Assembly (NCBI RefSeq): GCF_900141855.1
Contig: NZ_FQYU01000004.1
Location: 62,001-126,000, forward strand
From: Pseudozobellia thermophila
Lineage (GTDB): Bacteria; Bacteroidota; Bacteroidia; Flavobacteriales; Flavobacteriaceae
Direction of reading: 5' to 3'
DNA: 64,000 nt
A program made the position numbers and the translations under genes. Shown here piece by piece: positions 43,242-53,497 of this stretch (positions within the stretch are counted from its first letter, which is position 1; each line of letters begins with the position of its first letter). The notes under the pieces are model-generated. The model saw only the letters and a program-made list of their open reading frames with translations. It was not told the DNA's origin and ran no database searches.

Positions 43242-45740
43242 ATGTACGATCGAATCAAGAGGGAAAAACTGGCCTTTTTGGAAGGCGGGGGGGAAATGGG
43301 AAAAATTACCCGTGAAAAAGATTGGAGCGGCTCGACCATGGGGCCTCCCGAGACCTGGCCCAAAAGTATAAAACCCATCTTAAGCCTATTGCTCAATTCA
43401 CGGTTTCCCATGTTTCTTTTTTGGGGACCGGAGTACGTTTGCTTTTACAACGACGCCTACCGCCCCAGTTTGGGGAAGGAAGGCAAGCACCCCATGATTT
43501 TGGGAATGAAAGGCAAGGAGGCCTGGCCCGAAATTTGGGACACCATTTTTCCCCTCCTCCATCAGGTCAGGTCAGGAGGCGAATCCACTTGGTCGGAAAA
43601 CCAGTTGATCCCCATTTACAGGAACGGAAGCGTGGAAGAGGTATATTGGACCTTTGGGTACAGTCCCGTCAAGGATGAAAAGGGCCATATTGCGGGCGTC
43701 TTCGTCACCTGTACCGAAACCACCGATAGTGTGGCCAGTTTAAAAAAGTTGGAGGAAAGTAAAAACGAACTCCAATTGGCCATAGATGCCACCGACTTGG
43801 GCACTTGGGATTACGACCCGATAAAAAAATTGCTTAAAACCAACCATAGGCTTAAAAGTTGGTTGGGACGGTCGGAAAACGATCATTTAAGTTTCGACGA
43901 CATTACCGGTTCGATATCCGCGGAGGACAAGGAACGGGTCGAGAACGCCTTACAGGAAGCCTTAACCTTTCATAACGGGGGCAAATGCGACGAAACCTTT
44001 ACCTTGGTGAATTCGCGCAACCGCAACAAACGGGTCGTCAGGGTCGTCGGCAGGGCTTGGCTGGACGATGCGGAAAAGGTATACCGCTTTAACGGCACCA
44101 TGCAAGACATAACGGAACAGCAAGTCATATGGGACGAACTCAAGCTTAAGGAAGAGCGCTTTCGCCAATTGGTGCAGAATGCCCCCATCGGCATCGCCAT
44201 AGTGGACATAGACGATTTTACCGTAAAAATTGTCAACAATATGGCACTGAACATTTGGCAAAAAAAAGAGGACGACTGTCAAGACAGGCCCCTTTTTGAA
44301 ATCTTGCCGGAAACAAAGGCCGGCCTTAAACCGATCCTTGACAAGGCCATAGATTCGCAAAAACCCCAAATAGGGACCGAATATCCCTTTATGCTCGACC
44401 GCAACGGGGTCATGGCCCAGGGCTTTTTCAATTTTATCTTCAAACCTGTGGTCGACAAGGGTCAAGTAAGCGAAATAATGCTGGTGGCCTATGAGGTGAC
44501 GGAAACCGTAAAGGCCAAGTTCGAACTCGAAGAATCGGAAATTCAATTTAAGAACATCGTCGAACAATCGCCCATTGCCATGGCCATTCTCAGCGGACCG
44601 GAATTGACCATTGAAATGGCCAACGACATGATGTTGACCCACTTTTGGCACAAAAAACCGGAAGAGGTATTGCAGCGGAGTTTAACACAGGTTTTTCCTG
44701 CATTGCGCGAATCGCAATACGTCGACCAGCTTAATTCCGTAATGCAAAACGGACGGCCCATTTCACGAAAGGATGAAAGGATCGAGGTCGAAAGCGGGAA
44801 AGGCATAAGGCAAATGTATGTTGACTATAGCTATCTTCCCTTAAGGGAACTTGACGACACCATATCGAAGGTAATGGTCGTAACCAACGACAATACGAAC
44901 AGGGTACTCACGCGGTTTAAGTTGGAGTCATTTTCAAGGGAGCTCGAACAACAGGTTCTGGAACGCACCGAAATGTTGAAGACCGCCAACCAAAAATTAC
45001 AAGACTCCATTCAACGGCTCAAAAACACCAACGACGAGCTTGAGTCCTTTGCCTATGTGGCAAGCCACGACCTCAAGGAGCCGCTGAGAAAGGTCCAAAT
45101 GTTTATGGAGCGCATCGTGTCCCATGAACAGGAGACCCTTTCACAAAAAAGCCTACAATACGTAAGCCGTATCGATAACGCCGTTGACCGCATGCGGACC
45201 CTGATCGACGACCTGTTATCGTTCTCAAAAACCGGACGAGGGGAAGCCGAACTTGAGAAGCGCGACCTAAGGGAAATCTTGGAACAGGTATTGGACAACC
45301 TATCGGAAAAAATCGAATCGACATCCACCCAAGTAAACTATGGCAAACTCGGTACGGCGCAAATTATACCTTTTCAAATTCGACAGGTTTTTCAGAACCT
45401 GATCGAAAACTCCATTAAATTTTCAAAAAAAGGCCAGGCCCCTGTCATCAACATCGCTTCAAAAGAGGTAAAGGGAAGGGACATCGAACAGAAATCGATA
45501 AACCCCGAAATCGATTATTACCGATTAACCTTTAGCGACAACGGAATCGGGTTTGCAAGCGAAAACAGCGAGAAAATCTTCGAAATATTCCAACGCCTTC
45601 ACGGAAAACTGGACTATCAGGGTACGGGCATCGGCCTGGCCATCGTCAAAAAGATAATGGACAACCACAACGGTTGGATTCGGGCCCGCTCAAAAACCGA
45701 CGAGGGGGCCACCTTCGAATTGTACCTGCCCAAAACCTAG
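43242..45740 (+). CDS. multi-PAS sensor histidine kinase, no transmembrane helix
   Basis: The 832 aa protein has a GAF/PAS-like N-terminal domain of the kind found in PAS_4 proteins (TWPKSIKPILSLLLNSRFPMFLFWG). Three further PAS modules follow, at about 170-295, 300-430 and 435-560. The kinase core has FAYVASHDLKEPLRKVQ as the H-box (phytochrome-type HisKA), then DNGIGFASE and GTGIGLAIVKK. There is no membrane segment or signal peptide, so it senses an intracellular signal, and no receiver domain. No cognate regulator is adjacent; the next gene is an adenylate cyclase. Confidence 0.9.
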   Translation: MYDRIKREKLAFLEGGGEMGKITREKDWSGSTMGPPETWPKSIKPILSLLLNSRFPMFLFWGPEYVCFYNDAYRPSLGKEGKHPMILGMKGKEAWPEIWDTIFPLLHQVRSGGESTWSENQLIPIYRNGSVEEVYWTFGYSPVKDEKGHIAGVFVTCTETTDSVASLKKLEESKNELQLAIDATDLGTWDYDPIKKLLKTNHRLKSWLGRSENDHLSFDDITGSISAEDKERVENALQEALTFHNGGKCDETFTLVNSRNRNKRVVRVVGRAWLDDAEKVYRFNGTMQDITEQQVIWDELKLKEERFRQLVQNAPIGIAIVDIDDFTVKIVNNMALNIWQKKEDDCQDRPLFEILPETKAGLKPILDKAIDSQKPQIGTEYPFMLDRNGVMAQGFFNFIFKPVVDKGQVSEIMLVAYEVTETVKAKFELEESEIQFKNIVEQSPIAMAILSGPELTIEMANDMMLTHFWHKKPEEVLQRSLTQVFPALRESQYVDQLNSVMQNGRPISRKDERIEVESGKGIRQMYVDYSYLPLRELDDTISKVMVVTNDNTNRVLTRFKLESFSRELEQQVLERTEMLKTANQKLQDSIQRLKNTNDELESFAYVASHDLKEPLRKVQMFMERIVSHEQETLSQKSLQYVSRIDNAVDRMRTLIDDLLSFSKTGRGEAELEKRDLREILEQVLDNLSEKIESTSTQVNYGKLGTAQIIPFQIRQVFQNLIENSIKFSKKGQAPVINIASKEVKGRDIEQKSINPEIDYYRLTFSDNGIGFASENSEKIFEIFQRLHGKLDYQGTGIGLAIVKKIMDNHNGWIRARSKTDEGATFELYLPKT

Positions 45741-45840
45741 TCCCTTAAATGCGCTATGCATGTTGGCATTATACCGACCTAAGGCCAAAACCCACCAAGT
45801 GCCACGGGAAAAGAGTATCTTAGAATGGTAGAACCTTACC

Positions 45841-46932
45841 ATGTTAAGTCCAAGGAGCAAAAGAAACTTACATCGTATCATACCCTATGGGGTCATCTGG
45901 CTCTTGGTAGGCTGGATACTCCTATTTGTGCAGGAAGCGGCCACGCTGAATCAAAATTTGAATCCGACATCGGCAATTACCCTTACCCCCGAAGTCTTCG
46001 TCTTTGCAAGTATAGCGGTAACCCTCGTAGGCCTTTCCGTAGGAACGGTAGAGGTTCTGTGGTTGGGCCATCTTTTCAAGCGGCGGAGCTTTACGCAAAA
46101 AATACTGTACAAAGTAGCCTTCTATACCTTCTTTTTATTGTTGATAATGATCGTCATTTATCCGATGGCGGCCGGCCTCGAGCTCGATTTGTCGCCCCTG
46201 CATCCCGAGGTATTGAAGAAACTTTCCAATTTTTTCGTCAGTATCGATTTTGCAAGCACCTGCATTTCACTGGCCTTCAGCCTGTTCTTAAGCCTGTTTT
46301 ATTCGGAAATAAGTGAAAACCTGGGGCACGCCGTACTGATGAACTTTTTTACCGGAAAATATCACAGGCCCACGGAGGAAGAACGTATTTTTCTCTTCTC
46401 CGACATGAAATCCTCAACTTCCATTGCAGAGCGCTTGGGCCATATCAGGTATTTTGAGCTTTTAAGGGAGTACTATTCCGATTTCTCGGATGCCATCATA
46501 AGTCATTCGGGTGAAATATACCAGTATGTAGGGGATGAAATAATTATCTCATGGAAGTATCCCGATGGTATAGGCAAGGGCCATTGTATCGGCTGTTTTC
46601 TGGCGATGAAGGAAGATTTGAAAAAAAGGGCCGATTGGTATACCGAAAACTTTGGTGTTGCCCCTACCTTTAAGGCCGCAATGCATATCGGAAAGGTAAC
46701 CACGGGTGAAATTGGGGCGCTGAAAAAGGAAATCATATTTACGGGGGACGTACTGAACACGACGGCCCGGATCCAGGGTTTGTGCAACAGCTTTGCCACC
46801 GATTTGTTACTGTCCGGGGATCTTGTAAAAAGGCTCCCCCCTATGGCCCATATTGGATTTAAGGCCGTCGGAAGGCATAGGTTAAAGGGCAAGGAGGAGG
46901 GTATGGAGCTGTTTATGCCCATCTATAAATAA
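45841..46932 (+). CDS. membrane-bound class III adenylate/guanylate cyclase
   Basis: The 363 aa protein has four transmembrane helices (about residues 13-30, 55-75, 88-110 and 140-160) and a cytoplasmic class III cyclase domain (about 180-360). Metal-binding aspartates are in LFSDMKSST and YVGDEIIISW, and the late motif GDVLNTTARIQ carries the Asn and Arg for transition-state binding, so the catalytic set looks intact. Cyclic AMP is the most likely product. A different frame is open over the first 490 bases but lacks protein character. No cyclic-nucleotide receptor gene is visible nearby. Confidence 0.88.
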   Translation: MLSPRSKRNLHRIIPYGVIWLLVGWILLFVQEAATLNQNLNPTSAITLTPEVFVFASIAVTLVGLSVGTVEVLWLGHLFKRRSFTQKILYKVAFYTFFLLLIMIVIYPMAAGLELDLSPLHPEVLKKLSNFFVSIDFASTCISLAFSLFLSLFYSEISENLGHAVLMNFFTGKYHRPTEEERIFLFSDMKSSTSIAERLGHIRYFELLREYYSDFSDAIISHSGEIYQYVGDEIIISWKYPDGIGKGHCIGCFLAMKEDLKKRADWYTENFGVAPTFKAAMHIGKVTTGEIGALKKEIIFTGDVLNTTARIQGLCNSFATDLLLSGDLVKRLPPMAHIGFKAVGRHRLKGKEEGMELFMPIYK

Positions 46933-47053
46933 GGCTTTGCCGCCTCGCTTTGTTCCCTTAGGCCCACCCTTGCGACCGTTCGTTTTAATGTTGGCCAAAC
47001 AGGGGGCGTCCGGTGTGGAAAAAGTTCATCCAATCGGGGAAAAACGCAGTCAG

Positions 47054-47785
47054 CTACCCCAAGGAATTGTTTTGGATATACTCCAAAAACTTGGGTTTGT
47101 ATTGTTCCGAGACGGTAATGCGCAAACCGTTGATCACTATTTGGCTTCGCTCGACCACCTCGATATTTTTTAATGAAACGATGTACGAACGGTGCACCCT
47201 TAAAAATTCGGTTTCGGGCAATTCTTCCTGTAGGAGCTTTAAACTCATTAAGGTCAGTATGGGTTTGGGGTTGTCTTTGAGCCAAATTTTCACATAGTCC
47301 TTTAAACCCTCGATATAAACTACATCCTCCAGTTTTATCCGCAGTTGCTTGTATTCCGATTTTACGAACAGGAACTCCTTTTTCTCCGGTGCATTCGAAG
47401 AAAGGCTTCCGTTCTTAAGGGTGAACCACTCCAGGGCCTTACGCGCCGCCGCCAAAAATTCGGCATAATCAAATGGTTTCAAGAGGTAGTCCAAGGCCGC
47501 CACCTTAAAACCTTCCAAGGCATATTGGTCAAAGGCCGTGGTAAAGATTACCTTGGTATCTTTCGGAAGCATTTTCGACAGTTCCATTCCCGTAAGGTCG
47601 GGCATCTGGATATCGAGAAACAAAAGGTCGACGGGATTTTCATTGAGAAACTCAAGCGCCTCTATCGCCGAATTGCATTTTTTCCTGAGGTCGAGAAACG
47701 GTGTTTTGTCAACATAGCTTTCTACCAATTTAAGGGCCATGGGCTCATCGTCTACTATAATACAAGTTAAACCAACTGTTGCCAT
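47054..47785 (-). CDS. LytTR-family response regulator of the efflux operon
   Basis: The 243 aa protein has a receiver domain (CIIVDDEPMALKL, LLFLDIQMPDLTG, FTTAFDQYALEGF, LLKPFD) and a LytTR domain (VYIEGLKDYVKIW, FLRVHRSYIVSLKNIEV, VSEQYKPKFLEYI). Its start overlaps the kinase stop by one base. It is the last gene of a minus-strand operon with an ABC efflux system and probably controls that operon. Confidence 0.92.
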   Translation of the reverse strand: MATVGLTCIIVDDEPMALKLVESYVDKTPFLDLRKKCNSAIEALEFLNENPVDLLFLDIQMPDLTGMELSKMLPKDTKVIFTTAFDQYALEGFKVAALDYLLKPFDYAEFLAAARKALEWFTLKNGSLSSNAPEKKEFLFVKSEYKQLRIKLEDVVYIEGLKDYVKIWLKDNPKPILTLMSLKLLQEELPETEFLRVHRSYIVSLKNIEVVERSQIVINGLRITVSEQYKPKFLEYIQNNSLG

Positions 47786-48819
47786 TACGCTTCTATTTTT
47801 AAATGAACGCTGTACATGCCGTTTTCGACTTTCTTTTCAAAGGAATGCCTTCCGGGATATAGGAGCTGAAGTCTTTTTTCCAAGTTCTGTAGACCTATGC
47901 CAGAACCGCTACGGTCCGTTTCGGTTTTGGGAAAGTTCTTGTTCTTGATGCTAAAGGAAACTATGCCGTTTTCCACGGTCATCTTAATGGATATTACACC
48001 TTCCTCCTGGGCCGACACACCGTGTTTGAAGGCGTTTTCGATTAGGGAGATAAATAGTAAGGGTACCACTTGAACATGTTGCCCCTCGGTTGGGAAATCG
48101 ACTTCGACACGGGTCTTGTCGGTCAAGCGCAAGCGCATCAAATCAATATACTTGCGCATAAACTCCATTTCCTTTGAAAGGGGTACGGTCTCCGATTTGG
48201 TTTCGTACAGCAAATAGCGCATTAATTTACTCAAACTATGAATGGTCGATTTGGCCTTTTCCGGTGAAATATCGACCAATGAGTAGATATTGTTCAGCGA
48301 ATTGAAAAAGAAATGCGGCTGTAATTGATAGCGCAAATGCTGCAATTCGGTCTGTAATTTAAAATTAATGGCCTCTTTGCGTTCCGCTTCGGTCCTCATC
48401 CATTGCTTTGTGGTTTTTATCGCAATGGAAAAAAGCACGGGCGCCGCATAGGATATCATCTGTACATATAGGAACAGTTTTATGGGAGGTCCTTCTTTAG
48501 TGTTATCGCTGGATGGTCTTCGCGCCAGGTCCTGAAAAAAGATATCCTCTATCTGCTCCTTCAAAAACATAAAGAAGGCAATGGCCACAAGGTTGATAAG
48601 GATGAACCTAAGGGTTTTCTTGGGAAACAGGAACTTATCTATCAGAATGAAAAAATTGAGATAGAAAATAATCGCATAGAACAACATCGGAATCAAAAAG
48701 TGGGCGATAAGCCTGTTGATATCCGGATCTTGCCCGTACGACAATATATAGGGCATACTAAACAGGACAAGCCATATCAGCAAATGCTGAAAGAATATGA
48801 TTTTTTTGTTTTTATACAT
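47785..48819 (-). CDS. LytS-type sensor histidine kinase of the efflux operon
   Basis: The 344 aa protein has four transmembrane helices (about 10-28, 38-60, 70-88 and 115-135) with very short loops, then a His_kinase domain with QLQPHFFFNSLNNIYSL and an ATP-binding part (PLLFISLIENAFKHG, GSGIGLQNLEKRL). With so little outside the membrane, it probably senses a membrane or intramembrane signal. It lies 6 bases after the permease gene and overlaps the response regulator gene. Confidence 0.9.
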   Translation of the reverse strand: MYKNKKIIFFQHLLIWLVLFSMPYILSYGQDPDINRLIAHFLIPMLFYAIIFYLNFFILIDKFLFPKKTLRFILINLVAIAFFMFLKEQIEDIFFQDLARRPSSDNTKEGPPIKLFLYVQMISYAAPVLFSIAIKTTKQWMRTEAERKEAINFKLQTELQHLRYQLQPHFFFNSLNNIYSLVDISPEKAKSTIHSLSKLMRYLLYETKSETVPLSKEMEFMRKYIDLMRLRLTDKTRVEVDFPTEGQHVQVVPLLFISLIENAFKHGVSAQEEGVISIKMTVENGIVSFSIKNKNFPKTETDRSGSGIGLQNLEKRLQLLYPGRHSFEKKVENGMYSVHLKIEA

Positions 48820-48825
48820 TATTGC

Positions 48826-50046
48826 TTATTCATAGCGCAATGCCGTAATCGGGTCCAGGGCTGCCGCTTTTTTCGCCGGATACCATCCGAAGAAGATTCC
48901 GGTAACCGCACATACGGCGAATGATATAATTATCGAATACAGGGCTACACTGGTCGGCCAATGTAAGAATTTTTCAATAAAGAAGGTAGCGCCCAGCCCC
49001 AGGGCCACCCCTATTACCCCACCGGTTACACTGATCATGATGGCCTCGATCAAAAACTGCATCATTATATCGGCGGTCTTGCCCCCGACGGCCATACGCA
49101 ATCCGACCTCCTTGGTACGCTCCTTGACCGACACGTACATGATGTTCATAATACCGATACCGCCGATCAGTAGCGAAATACTCGCAACGGCTACCAAAAG
49201 TATGGTCAACATTTCACTGGTAGAGCTGAAGGTAGAGATCAATTCTTCCATAGAACGGACGGTAAAATCATCTTCTTCATTATCCAATAGTTTGTGTTCC
49301 GAACGCAAAATATCGGTTACTTCGATTACCGCATCCGGGGCCGCATCCTCGCTAACTGCCGAAGCCACTATCTGGTTTAGGTAATCGATGGCCAGAATAC
49401 GTTTTTGTACCGTGGTGAAGGGGGCTATCACGATATCGTCTTGATCTTGGCCAAACGTGTTCTCCCCTTTTTCTTCCAATACGCCGATTACCTTAAAGGG
49501 AATATTATTAAACCGGATCATCTGCCCTACGGGGTCCTGTCCGTCGGGAAATATGTTGTCGACGACGGTTTGCCCCAAGACAACGACTTTAGAGGCCGAC
49601 CGAACCTCGGCGTCCGTAAACATACTGCCACTTTTCAAGCCGACCACCTTGATGTTTAAATAGTCGGGGTTTACCCCATAAATGGTACTAGGCCAGTTGT
49701 TCGCCCCATTAATGACCTGCCCTCCCCCATTGACTACCGGGGTTACATAATCCAGCAAGGAAGCCTTTTCCTTGATCACTTCATAGTTGTCGAGGGTAAG
49801 GGTTTGCACATCGCCCCCACTTCCCCTGGCGGGCCCTCTGTCGTCCGTTCCCGGTCTAATGGTAATCATGTTGGATCCCATGCTCGATATCGTAGATCGT
49901 ATACTTTCCTTCGATCCCTCCCCAATGGCCAGCATGGCTATTACGGCCGCGACACCAATAATGATGCCGAGCATGGTAAGCAAGGTTCTGACCTTGTTGA
50001 GAACAATGGCCTTGAAGGCAATTTTTAATAGGTTTAACAGTCTCAT
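48826..50046 (-). CDS. MacB-like ABC transporter permease (FtsX fold)
   Basis: The 406 aa protein has an N-terminal helix (TLLTMLGIIIGVAAVIAMLAIGEG), a large periplasmic MacB_PCD domain (about 45-265) and three C-terminal helices of the FtsX domain (about 285-400, ending PAKKAAALDPITALRYE). MacB-type transporters use ATP to drive substrates from the periplasm through TolC. Here the ATPase is encoded by a separate gene two bases upstream. The substrate could be a macrolide, peptide or lipoprotein-like molecule and is not readable from sequence. Confidence 0.92.
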   Translation of the reverse strand: MRLLNLLKIAFKAIVLNKVRTLLTMLGIIIGVAAVIAMLAIGEGSKESIRSTISSMGSNMITIRPGTDDRGPARGSGGDVQTLTLDNYEVIKEKASLLDYVTPVVNGGGQVINGANNWPSTIYGVNPDYLNIKVVGLKSGSMFTDAEVRSASKVVVLGQTVVDNIFPDGQDPVGQMIRFNNIPFKVIGVLEEKGENTFGQDQDDIVIAPFTTVQKRILAIDYLNQIVASAVSEDAAPDAVIEVTDILRSEHKLLDNEEDDFTVRSMEELISTFSSTSEMLTILLVAVASISLLIGGIGIMNIMYVSVKERTKEVGLRMAVGGKTADIMMQFLIEAIMISVTGGVIGVALGLGATFFIEKFLHWPTSVALYSIIISFAVCAVTGIFFGWYPAKKAAALDPITALRYE

Positions 50047-50048
50047 AA

Positions 50049-50792
50049 TTAATGGTCTTCTACGGGTAAGGCCGCCAATTCCTTGGCCGCTGATTGAATA
50101 TCATCGTTCAAATAATCCTTAAGGATGTTGCCATCTTTTAAGACAATGGTCCGGCTACTAAAGGTAGCTATGTCGGGCTCGTGGGTAACGAAGGTGATGG
50201 TAATGCCCTTTTCGTTCAACTCCTGAAACAGCGACATGATCTCATAAGAGGTCCGCGTGTCGAGGTTTCCCGTGGCCTCGTCGGCCAAGATCATGACGGG
50301 GTTGTTGACCAACGAACGGGCAATGGCCACACGCTGCTGTTGCCCTCCCGACAGTTGCGATGGGGTATGATGGAGGCGTTCGGCCAAGCCGACCATCTCC
50401 AACGCCTTGATGGCCCTTTCCCTTCGCTCTTCGGTCGACACCTTGCTATTGTACAGCAGGGGCAACTCCACGTTTTCAATGGCCGAAGTTCTTGCCAATA
50501 GGTTATACGATTGAAAAATAAAGCCAATTTTCTCGTTTCGGATGGTGGCCAGTTCGTTTTTGTTCAGTTCTTTTACGCTCACCCCGTCGAGTTCATAACT
50601 TCCGGAGGTAGGTTGGTCCAAGCACCCCAAAATATTCAACAGGGTACTCTTGCCCGATCCGCTCGACCCCATAATGGTCACGAACTCGCCTTCCTCAATG
50701 GTGAACGACACCCCCCGTAATGCATGGACGGTCTCGGTACCCATCGTAAAATCGCGCTTTAAATCCTGTATTTTAATAATTTCCTTGCTCAT
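50049..50792 (-). CDS. MacB/LolD-type ABC transporter ATP-binding protein
   Basis: The 247 aa ATPase has Walker [11 protein letters not shown]-loop FIFQSYNLL, signature [15 protein letters not shown], Walker [14 protein letters not shown], and the H-loop His in [10 protein letters not shown]. It belongs to the MacB/LolD/FtsE group. A tail of about 25 residues follows the core. It is sandwiched between the adaptor gene (12 bases) and the permease gene (2 bases). Confidence 0.95.
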   Translation of the reverse strand: MSKEIIKIQDLKRDFTMGTETVHALRGVSFTIEEGEFVTIMGSSGSGKSTLLNILGCLDQPTSGSYELDGVSVKELNKNELATIRNEKIGFIFQSYNLLARTSAIENVELPLLYNSKVSTEERRERAIKALEMVGLAERLHHTPSQLSGGQQQRVAIARSLVNNPVMILADEATGNLDTRTSYEIMSLFQELNEKGITITFVTHEPDIATFSSRTIVLKDGNILKDYLNDDIQSAAKELAALPVEDH

Positions 50793-50804
50793 GGCCGTAT
50801 GCTT

Positions 50805-52022
50805 TTATTTTCTTCCTGGGGGTTTGGGCATAAAGGGACTCTCGTCTCCCCCGGCCGAGGCCTGTGGTAGGTCAATGCTTTCCGATTTCAGGCTATAGAC
50901 CAGTTGGTCCCCTTCTTCTACACCGCTCAATAGTTGCACATTCACGCCATCGCTTGCCCCCAAGGTTACCTCTTTGGGCACAATGGCCCCATTGGATTCC
51001 AAAACCCACACCTTGGTGGCCTCGTCCCCATCCGGCATCGGACCGCCACCCTTAGGGGGTTCGGCACTGATGTTCTCCTGTTCGTTATAGGCCATCAACA
51101 GCGGTGGGGTAGGCTTAAAATTGATCGCTTTGGCCTCGGTGGTCAGCACATCCTTCAACTCCAAGGTATATATCGATATGGTAGCCGTAAGGCCCGGTTT
51201 GAGCTTCAAGTCGGGATTGTCGGCCTTGATCACGACCGTATAGGTAATAACGTTCGATGTTTCGGTATAGTCCAATCGGACCTGGGTTACGGTACCCTCA
51301 AAGGTTTCACCAAGGTAGGCGTCCACCGTAAAGGTTACCCTTTGCCCTTCTTTGACGCCCCCTATATCGGCTTCGTCAACATCGGCCTCTACCTGCATTT
51401 CCCTCAAGTCTTGGGCAATGGTAAAAAGCGTCGGCGTACTGTAGCTGGCCGCAACGGTCTGCCCTTCATCGATATCCCTCGACAACACCACCCCATTTAT
51501 GGGGGAATAGATATTGGCATACCCCAGGTTCGTCCGGGCTTCCTGAAGATCCGACAAGCGCTGGGTTACCGTGCCCTTTGCGGTCTCGTAATTGTATAGG
51601 GCGTCGTCGTAGTCGGCCTTGCTGACTACCTTGTTCTCGTAAAGGGTCTTTTGTCGTTCATAGATGGTCTGCATATAATTTCTTTGGCTTACCGCGTTGT
51701 CATAGGCCGCCTGTGCCTGGGTAAGGGCCGCCTTAAGGTTCGTTTTGTCCAGTTCGGCGATCAGTTGCCCCTCTTTGACAACACTGTTGTAGTCCACGTA
51801 TATCTTTTCGATTACCCCTGAAACTTGGGTACCGACCTCGACTTGGGTTATGGGCTCTACGGTTCCTGTGGCCGTAACCATGGTGGTTACATCGCCTTTT
51901 TGGACGGGAATCGTCTTCACTTCGATGACGGCCTCGTCCCCTCCCTTGATAAAGCTGTATGCCCCGATGGCGAGCAGCACCAACACTAGCCCCCCGATTA
52001 TGATCTTCTTTTTATTTTTCAT
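50805..52022 (-). CDS. MacA-like periplasmic adaptor subunit
   Basis: The 405 aa membrane-fusion protein has one N-terminal transmembrane helix (IIIGGLVLVLLAIGAYSFI). It also has a biotinyl-lipoyl-like domain (VGTQVSGVIEKIYVDYNSVVKEGQLIAELD), an alpha-helical hairpin (about 95-165) and beta-barrel domains (MQVEADVDEADIGGVKEGQRVTF, shown as the usual DEADI motif). It connects the MacB-like permease with the TolC-like channel. The C-terminal tail is rich in Gly and Pro (GGDESPFMPKPPGRK). Confidence 0.92.
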   Translation of the reverse strand: MKNKKKIIIGGLVLVLLAIGAYSFIKGGDEAVIEVKTIPVQKGDVTTMVTATGTVEPITQVEVGTQVSGVIEKIYVDYNSVVKEGQLIAELDKTNLKAALTQAQAAYDNAVSQRNYMQTIYERQKTLYENKVVSKADYDDALYNYETAKGTVTQRLSDLQEARTNLGYANIYSPINGVVLSRDIDEGQTVAASYSTPTLFTIAQDLREMQVEADVDEADIGGVKEGQRVTFTVDAYLGETFEGTVTQVRLDYTETSNVITYTVVIKADNPDLKLKPGLTATISIYTLELKDVLTTEAKAINFKPTPPLLMAYNEQENISAEPPKGGGPMPDGDEATKVWVLESNGAIVPKEVTLGASDGVNVQLLSGVEEGDQLVYSLKSESIDLPQASAGGDESPFMPKPPGRK

Positions 52023-52026
52023 TGGA

Positions 52027-53352
52027 TTAAAGTTTAATTTCGTTGCCTTGATAGAATTCTAAAAGTTGATGGTATAAAATTGTCATGTACTTAGCCTGTA
52101 AATAGTTCTCTTGGGCGTTGGCATAGGTATTTTGGCTCAGTATTAGATCGGTCGTACTCAGTGCGCCCAAGTCGTATTTCTTCTGGGCCAACCTGTACGA
52201 TTCCTCAGCGGCGTCTTGTGAAGCTTTGGCGGCGGCCATTTGCTCTTGGGCCGAAACCAAGTTCTGCCATCCGCTCTCTACCTTTTGGTATACCTCGTTC
52301 TCGACGGACTTTAACTGAAGCTTCGCTTTCTCGATGTTGATCTGTGCACTCTGAACCTGGGCCTTGGTCTGGTTTCTATTGAAAATGGGAATGTTCAACG
52401 ACAAGCCGACCTTTTGGTTGAAGTTCAGGTCAAGTTGATCTGTAAAATTGGTGTAATCGATACTGGTATACCCCGAACCTATGCTTCCCGTCAGGGAAAG
52501 GGTGGGCAAATACCCTCCTTTGGCGATATCGAGGTCTTTTTCACTGATATCGATGTTCAACTTATTGGCCGATACTTCAGGCAGGTAGTCGAGCGCCCTT
52601 TCATATACATCCATCTTATCGAGTATCGGAACTATGGTGGCCCTGTCGGTGTCTGTGGTACGTATGGCCATTTCTTCGCCTGGATCCAATTGCAAGAGCT
52701 GTTTGAGCTCCAACAACTGAAGCACATAACTGTTTTTTGCGGCGACCAGGTTGTACCTGTTGGTGGCCGTTTGCGATTGTGCCTCGGTATAATCCTTCAT
52801 GGCTATGGACCCCGCCTCAAACCGTGCTTTTGCCTGTTCCTCTTCCTGTATCGACGTATTCAATAGGTTCTCTTGGACAACGACCGCCTCTTTGGTATAC
52901 AGGGTCTTCAGATAGGCCTCTACCACACTTAGGACAATGTTGTTCCGGGCCTCTTTTACGAACAGCGAGTTTTGGTCGAGCAACAACCGGCTCTGCTTGA
53001 TCTGGTTGTTGATCTGGTTGCCCTGAAACAAGGTCACGGAAGTGCTCACCCCCAAATTCGTGGCCGAAATTTGATTGGACACATAATCGCTTGTAATCGG
53101 ATCAATGGTATTTCCGTTGGAAAGGCTTTGGGAGGCACTGGCGAATAGGTTGGGAAGTCGAGAGGACTTCGTCCTCATCAGTTCGACCTCGGCCAAATTC
53201 TGGTCCAAATTGGCATCTTGCACGGTAATGTTATTTTCAAGGGCGTAATCGATACAATCCTGCAACGACCATTCCTTGATGTTCTTCCCATCATCCTGTG
53301 CCCAAACCGTTCCGACACAAAAAATCAAAACGAGATATTTGTATAATTTCAT
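52027..53352 (-). CDS. TolC-family outer-membrane channel
   Basis: The 441 aa protein has a signal peptide (MKLYKYLVLIFCVGTVWAQ) and two OEP repeats of long helices with beta strands. Typical parts are WSLQDCIDYALENNITVQ, RLPNLFASASQ, LNIDISEKDLDIAKGGYLPTLSL and AEESYRLAQKKYDLGALSTTDLILSQN. It starts the minus-strand operon, with the adaptor gene four bases after its stop. Together with it, the operon encodes a complete trans-envelope pump. Confidence 0.94.
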   Translation of the reverse strand: MKLYKYLVLIFCVGTVWAQDDGKNIKEWSLQDCIDYALENNITVQDANLDQNLAEVELMRTKSSRLPNLFASASQSLSNGNTIDPITSDYVSNQISATNLGVSTSVTLFQGNQINNQIKQSRLLLDQNSLFVKEARNNIVLSVVEAYLKTLYTKEAVVVQENLLNTSIQEEEQAKARFEAGSIAMKDYTEAQSQTATNRYNLVAAKNSYVLQLLELKQLLQLDPGEEMAIRTTDTDRATIVPILDKMDVYERALDYLPEVSANKLNIDISEKDLDIAKGGYLPTLSLTGSIGSGYTSIDYTNFTDQLDLNFNQKVGLSLNIPIFNRNQTKAQVQSAQINIEKAKLQLKSVENEVYQKVESGWQNLVSAQEQMAAAKASQDAAEESYRLAQKKYDLGALSTTDLILSQNTYANAQENYLQAKYMTILYHQLLEFYQGNEIKL

Positions 53353-53449
53353 TTTAGGGTTTATTTAAACTACCCCAAAACTCCGATTATTGGAGGTGCC
53401 CTGAAACAAGAATAGAAGTTTGGCCCATTTTACTATACCAAAAGGCCTA

Positions 53450-53477
53450 TTGTATCGACGGGAAAATCGTATTTTTA
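53450..53477 (+). promoter_or_regulatory. candidate promoter for the NtrB/NtrC-like pair
   Basis: TTG (53450-53452 region) lies 17 bases before TATTTTTA (53470-53477), one base from TAnnTTTG. It sits in the 145 bp divergent region shared with the efflux operon. I found no clear sigma-54 -24/-12 site here. Confidence 0.35.
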
Positions 53478-53497
53478 GATGACAATCATTATTCACC

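Noticed and set aside
45825-46316. 163-codon frame overlapping the start of the cyclase
   Set aside because: Composition is not protein-like, and the cyclase frame carries clear membrane helices and catalytic motifs.
53353-53497. Possible sigma-54 promoter in the efflux/NtrC divergent region (TTGGCCCATTTTACT)
   Set aside because: It lacks the GC element at -12, so it does not meet the -24/-12 consensus.
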